A DNA stretch of 8,719 nucleotides from an uncultured Acidimicrobiales bacterium (lineage in GTDB: Bacteria > Actinomycetota > Acidimicrobiia > Acidimicrobiales > UBA10347): assembly GCA_937942965.1 (NCBI GenBank), contig CALDGN010000130.1:1-8719 (forward strand), given 5' to 3'. The position numbers were made by a program, and so were the translations under genes. This document shows, piece after piece, positions 6,629-8,719 of the stretch. Under the pieces are notes generated by a model, which saw only the letters and a program-made list of their open reading frames with translations, searched no databases and was not told the origin of the DNA. Positions within the stretch are counted from its first letter, which is position 1; each line of letters begins with the position of its first letter.

Positions 6629-6803
6629 AGACTACGAGGTCATGTCCGGCGGCGGCAGCGACTTCTCGTCAAGTCAAGGACCAGCCCGTCCGAGGAGTGC
6701 AACGCGACACACCCAGACTGTGATCGTCCGCACAGAAGCCGCGACTGGTGAAGCCTAAAGTCTCAAGAACGGCGGGATTGCCCGCAGATCATTGGAGGGG
6801 CGC
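6629..6803. promoter_or_regulatory. Divergent intergenic region, MFS/DUF1232-like
   Basis: About 175 bases without a supportable gene. On the plus strand, TAAAGT (6756-6761) fits an actinobacterial -10 box, but I see no good -35 at 16-18 bases. GCGGG (6772-6776) and CCCGC (6781-6785) form a 5-bp hairpin with loop ATTG in the probable 5' leader. GGAGG (6794-6798) is a strong ribosome-binding site 5 bases before ATG 6804. No minus-strand promoter for the MFS gene is evident. Confidence 0.35.
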
Positions 6804-7487
6804 ATGGCGGACATGCATGCATGGCTCGAGTCAGTCGAGCACATTCGATTGGAGATCGACGAGACGCTGAGCGACGAGAACAGTCGCGTTGCGATGGCCG
6901 AGCGAGCCCGCTCGTTCAACGACCAGCTCACCGATGCCCAGGTCGACACGCTGCTCGACGAGCTTGAGCGGTTCGTGCGCGGCACCCCCGACCTTCTCGA
7001 ACTCGCTGGTGTCGAAGCCGAGGCGAACGGCACGCTCGATCAGATGGAACCGTTGCTTGATCAGTCGGTGTGGTACTTCATGACCGCCGACGACGTCATC
7101 CCCGACCACCTTGGTTTGTATGGCCTGCTCGACGACGCCTATCTCGTGCAGAAGTTCTTGCTCACGGCATCAGAGATGCACGAGGCGCAACACGGTGTCC
7201 AGCTGCTCGGCGAGTCACTTCGCCCGGCCGTCGGCTTGGTCCGCCAGTGGATCGGTGACGACGCGGCCGACCAACTCGATGCCAAGGTCGACGCTGACGC
7301 CGCCAGCTTCCCGTGGGGAGGCGTTCTCATCGGCGCCGCGCTCGGCCTCGGGGCCCTCTGGCTTGTCGGCAAGGCACTGTCCGGCGGAGGCAGCGACCCG
7401 ACCGGCGGCGTCGGGTCATGGGGCAATAGCCACGAGGCCGAGATGGCACGCCTCGGCGCCAGCATGGGCGTCTCGCTCAGCTACTAG
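6804..7487 (+). CDS. DUF1232/YkvA-like protein with one C-terminal membrane segment
   Basis: A 227-residue protein of unknown function. Residues 90-115 read WYFMTADDVIPDHLGLYGLL followed by DDAYLV. This is the core of the DUF1232 (YkvA-like) domain, whose hallmark is a hydrophobic segment, a D-x-IPD turn, a glycine and a DDA motif; here it reads DDVIPD and LLDDA. The N-terminal 85 residues are acidic and helical. Residues about 170-190 (PWGGVLIGAALGLGALWLVG) form one probable transmembrane helix, followed by a Gly-rich tail (SGGGSDPTGGVGSWG). ATG 6804 is chosen for its GGAGG site; an in-frame TTG at 6792 lies too close to the ribosome site. The stop TAG overlaps by one base the GTG start of the TPR/CHAT-like gene, implying a shared transcript and coupled translation. 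It may anchor or sense for its partner (inference). Confidence 0.72.
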   Translation: MADMHAWLESVEHIRLEIDETLSDENSRVAMAERARSFNDQLTDAQVDTLLDELERFVRGTPDLLELAGVEAEANGTLDQMEPLLDQSVWYFMTADDVIPDHLGLYGLLDDAYLVQKFLLTASEMHEAQHGVQLLGESLRPAVGLVRQWIGDDAADQLDAKVDADAASFPWGGVLIGAALGLGALWLVGKALSGGGSDPTGGVGSWGNSHEAEMARLGASMGVSLSY

Positions 7488-8719
7488 TGACCCACGCCTA
7501 CGCACTCTTCTTGCGAGCCGCTGCGCTCGGCGACGGCGTAGACCTGCGCGTGGCACTCCAGACGTGGGGCGCGTTCTGCGAAGCCGCGAGCGCGGAGCTC
7601 ACTGCGCCCGGACCGCGCACCGATATCGCCGGCCTTGCATCGATGGCAGCGAGCGCCCATCTACGCTGCGCGGACTATCACGAGCTGCTCGGCGACATAC
7701 CGGCCGCCGTCGACGATCGAGCGATGGCGACCCACCTCGTCGCTCGCTATGGCGAAGACGAAGCCCAGATCGAGGTTCGACGCACGCTCGCGAACTCCTT
7801 GAAGTCTCAGGCTCGCTACGGCGAAGCCTTGGCTGAATTCGCCGCACTCGAAGCGGCCTATGACCCAACCGCCGAACCGGTCAAGTTCGCCCGTGTCCTG
7901 GTCGACCAAGCAATGTTGCTCGAATGGCTCGGCGACTTCGATCGGGCGGAGACCCTGTTGGCCCGTGCCGAGGCTCTCGTCGCCGATCGCCTCGCCGACA
8001 CGCCGGCTGCGCAAGGCAAGCTGGCGACGATCCTCGGCGCCATCGCCGACATGGCCGCCGGCGAGGGTCGGGTGCAGCTGCAGAGCCTCCGCATGGAGAT
8101 CGGCTCGACCCGAGGACTCGTCGCGAAACGAGCGGGCCGGCTCGACGACGCGCAACGGCACTTCCGGGCCGTGCGTGACGACCATGTCGAGTGGGGTGTC
8201 GGCCCCGCGATCGACTTCCACCTCATGCATCTCGACACGTTGGCGGGGAAACATCAGACAGCCCTCGCCCGACTCAACGGGCTCGACACCGCCATGCGAT
8301 CCGATGCTCGGATGTTGGCGAAGCTGCCGGTCCTGCATTGGGTCGGCGCTTTGGCCGTGCTCGACCGTGATCCCGCCTGGGCCCTCGGACGGATCGAGGC
8401 AGGCATTCCCACGCTCGAATACGTCGCTGACTACGAAGCGCTCTGGAAGCTCTACCGCACTGCTGCCGAGGCACTGCAGGCGCTCGGTCGACCCGACGAA
8501 GCGACCAGTCGATTTCTCGACGCAGCGCGCACCGTGGACCAGCTTCGGCGGGTCCCGTTGGGCTACCGACTTGAGAGTACGTACTTCGCCGACCGGCTTC
8601 CGATGTTCCACGACGCGATCACCCACAGCGCGGCCGTCGGCGATGGGCCAGCTGCACTCGAGCTGACGGAGCTCGCCAAGTCGCGCAGTCTGGCCACGCT
8701 CGTCTACGGCGGTCGTCGG
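7487..8719 (+). CDS. TPR-repeat protein, probable N-terminal part of a CHAT-domain (caspase-like) protein; cut by window edge
   Basis: An open frame of 411 codons runs from GTG 7487 to the last base with no stop, so the gene is truncated on the right. It is rich in Ala/Leu helix pairs of tetratricopeptide type: SLKSQARYGEALAEFAALEA (104-123), LLEWLGDFDRAETLLARAEA (145-164), LVAKRAGRLDDAQRHFRAV (211-229) and TAAEALQALGRPDEATSRFL (325-344). The final part has YFADRLPMFHDAI, then GDGPAALELTELAKSRSLAT (K398). An arginine near a helix, followed by ALEL-E-AKSRSL, is the typical last TPR before a CHAT protease domain (caspase HetF-associated with TPRs), where the His and Cys catalytic residues would lie beyond this window. 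CHAT proteases act in signalling, cell death or defence in several bacteria. The GTG start overlaps the upstream stop (TAGTG), and no ribosome site is visible, supporting translational coupling. TPR content is firm; CHAT is inferred from the junction only. Confidence 0.7.
   Translation, partial: MTHAYALFLRAAALGDGVDLRVALQTWGAFCEAASAELTAPGPRTDIAGLASMAASAHLRCADYHELLGDIPAAVDDRAMATHLVARYGEDEAQIEVRRTLANSLKSQARYGEALAEFAALEAAYDPTAEPVKFARVLVDQAMLLEWLGDFDRAETLLARAEALVADRLADTPAAQGKLATILGAIADMAAGEGRVQLQSLRMEIGSTRGLVAKRAGRLDDAQRHFRAVRDDHVEWGVGPAIDFHLMHLDTLAGKHQTALARLNGLDTAMRSDARMLAKLPVLHWVGALAVLDRDPAWALGRIEAGIPTLEYVADYEALWKLYRTAAEALQALGRPDEATSRFLDAARTVDQLRRVPLGYRLESTYFADRLPMFHDAITHSAAVGDGPAALELTELAKSRSLATLVYGGRR

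Noticed and set aside
7661..8626. A 321-codon minus-strand ORF
   Set aside because: No recognisable family. It is antisense to a frame with TPR periodicity that is open for 411 codons and coupled to the upstream gene.
1..8719. Mobile elements, tRNAs, CRISPR repeats, attachment sites
   Set aside because: By eye I saw no transposase or integrase, no tandem spaced repeats and no cloverleaf-like sequence. A dedicated scan was not possible.

Overview
This is a high-GC bacterial window with strong codon-third-position GC bias, GTG/TTG starts and very short intergenic gaps. It looks like chromosomal DNA of an actinobacterium. The class Acidimicrobiia is my best guess, from GC content and protein style only; I could not test it. 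I see no tRNA, rRNA, CRISPR array, insertion sequence or phage gene.

Layout. (1) 52-1218 (+) is an LLM-class flavin monooxygenase of the limonene-monooxygenase type. (2) It converges on 1229-1810 (-), a peroxiredoxin-like/thioredoxin-fold gene. A stop-aware reading splits this gene in two, because an in-frame UGA lies exactly where the first cysteine of the CxxC redox motif should be. A perfect 8-bp hairpin with loop GGUCG lies 18 bases downstream of the UGA, with the form and spacing of a bacterial SECIS element. I read the gene as an unannotated selenoprotein with a U-L-P-C active site. (3) Divergent from it is coaE (1866-2501, +), followed 9 bases later by an acyl-ACP thioesterase (2511-3272, +), a probable two-gene operon linking CoA and acyl-chain metabolism. 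(4) After a 7-bp hairpin and a good sigma-A-type promoter comes a large secreted lipoprotein-like protein (about 3340-5385, +), with an SH3-like domain, an AMIN-like region and a C-terminal Gmad2-like immunoglobulin fold. (5) An MFS exporter (5393-6628, -) converges on it. (6) Divergent from the MFS gene is a two-gene unit: a DUF1232/YkvA-like protein with one membrane segment (6804-7487, +), and a TPR-rich protein (7487-8719, +) that starts inside the previous stop codon and runs off the right edge. Its last visible residues resemble the TPR-to-CHAT junction of caspase-like CHAT proteins.

The two most interesting items are the candidate selenoprotein with its SECIS hairpin, and the translationally coupled DUF1232-like plus TPR/CHAT-like pair, which could be a membrane-linked protease-signalling module. 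The rest looks like ordinary metabolism and cell-envelope genes. Small inverted repeats lie across both convergent gene ends (1211-1230 and 5377-5390).
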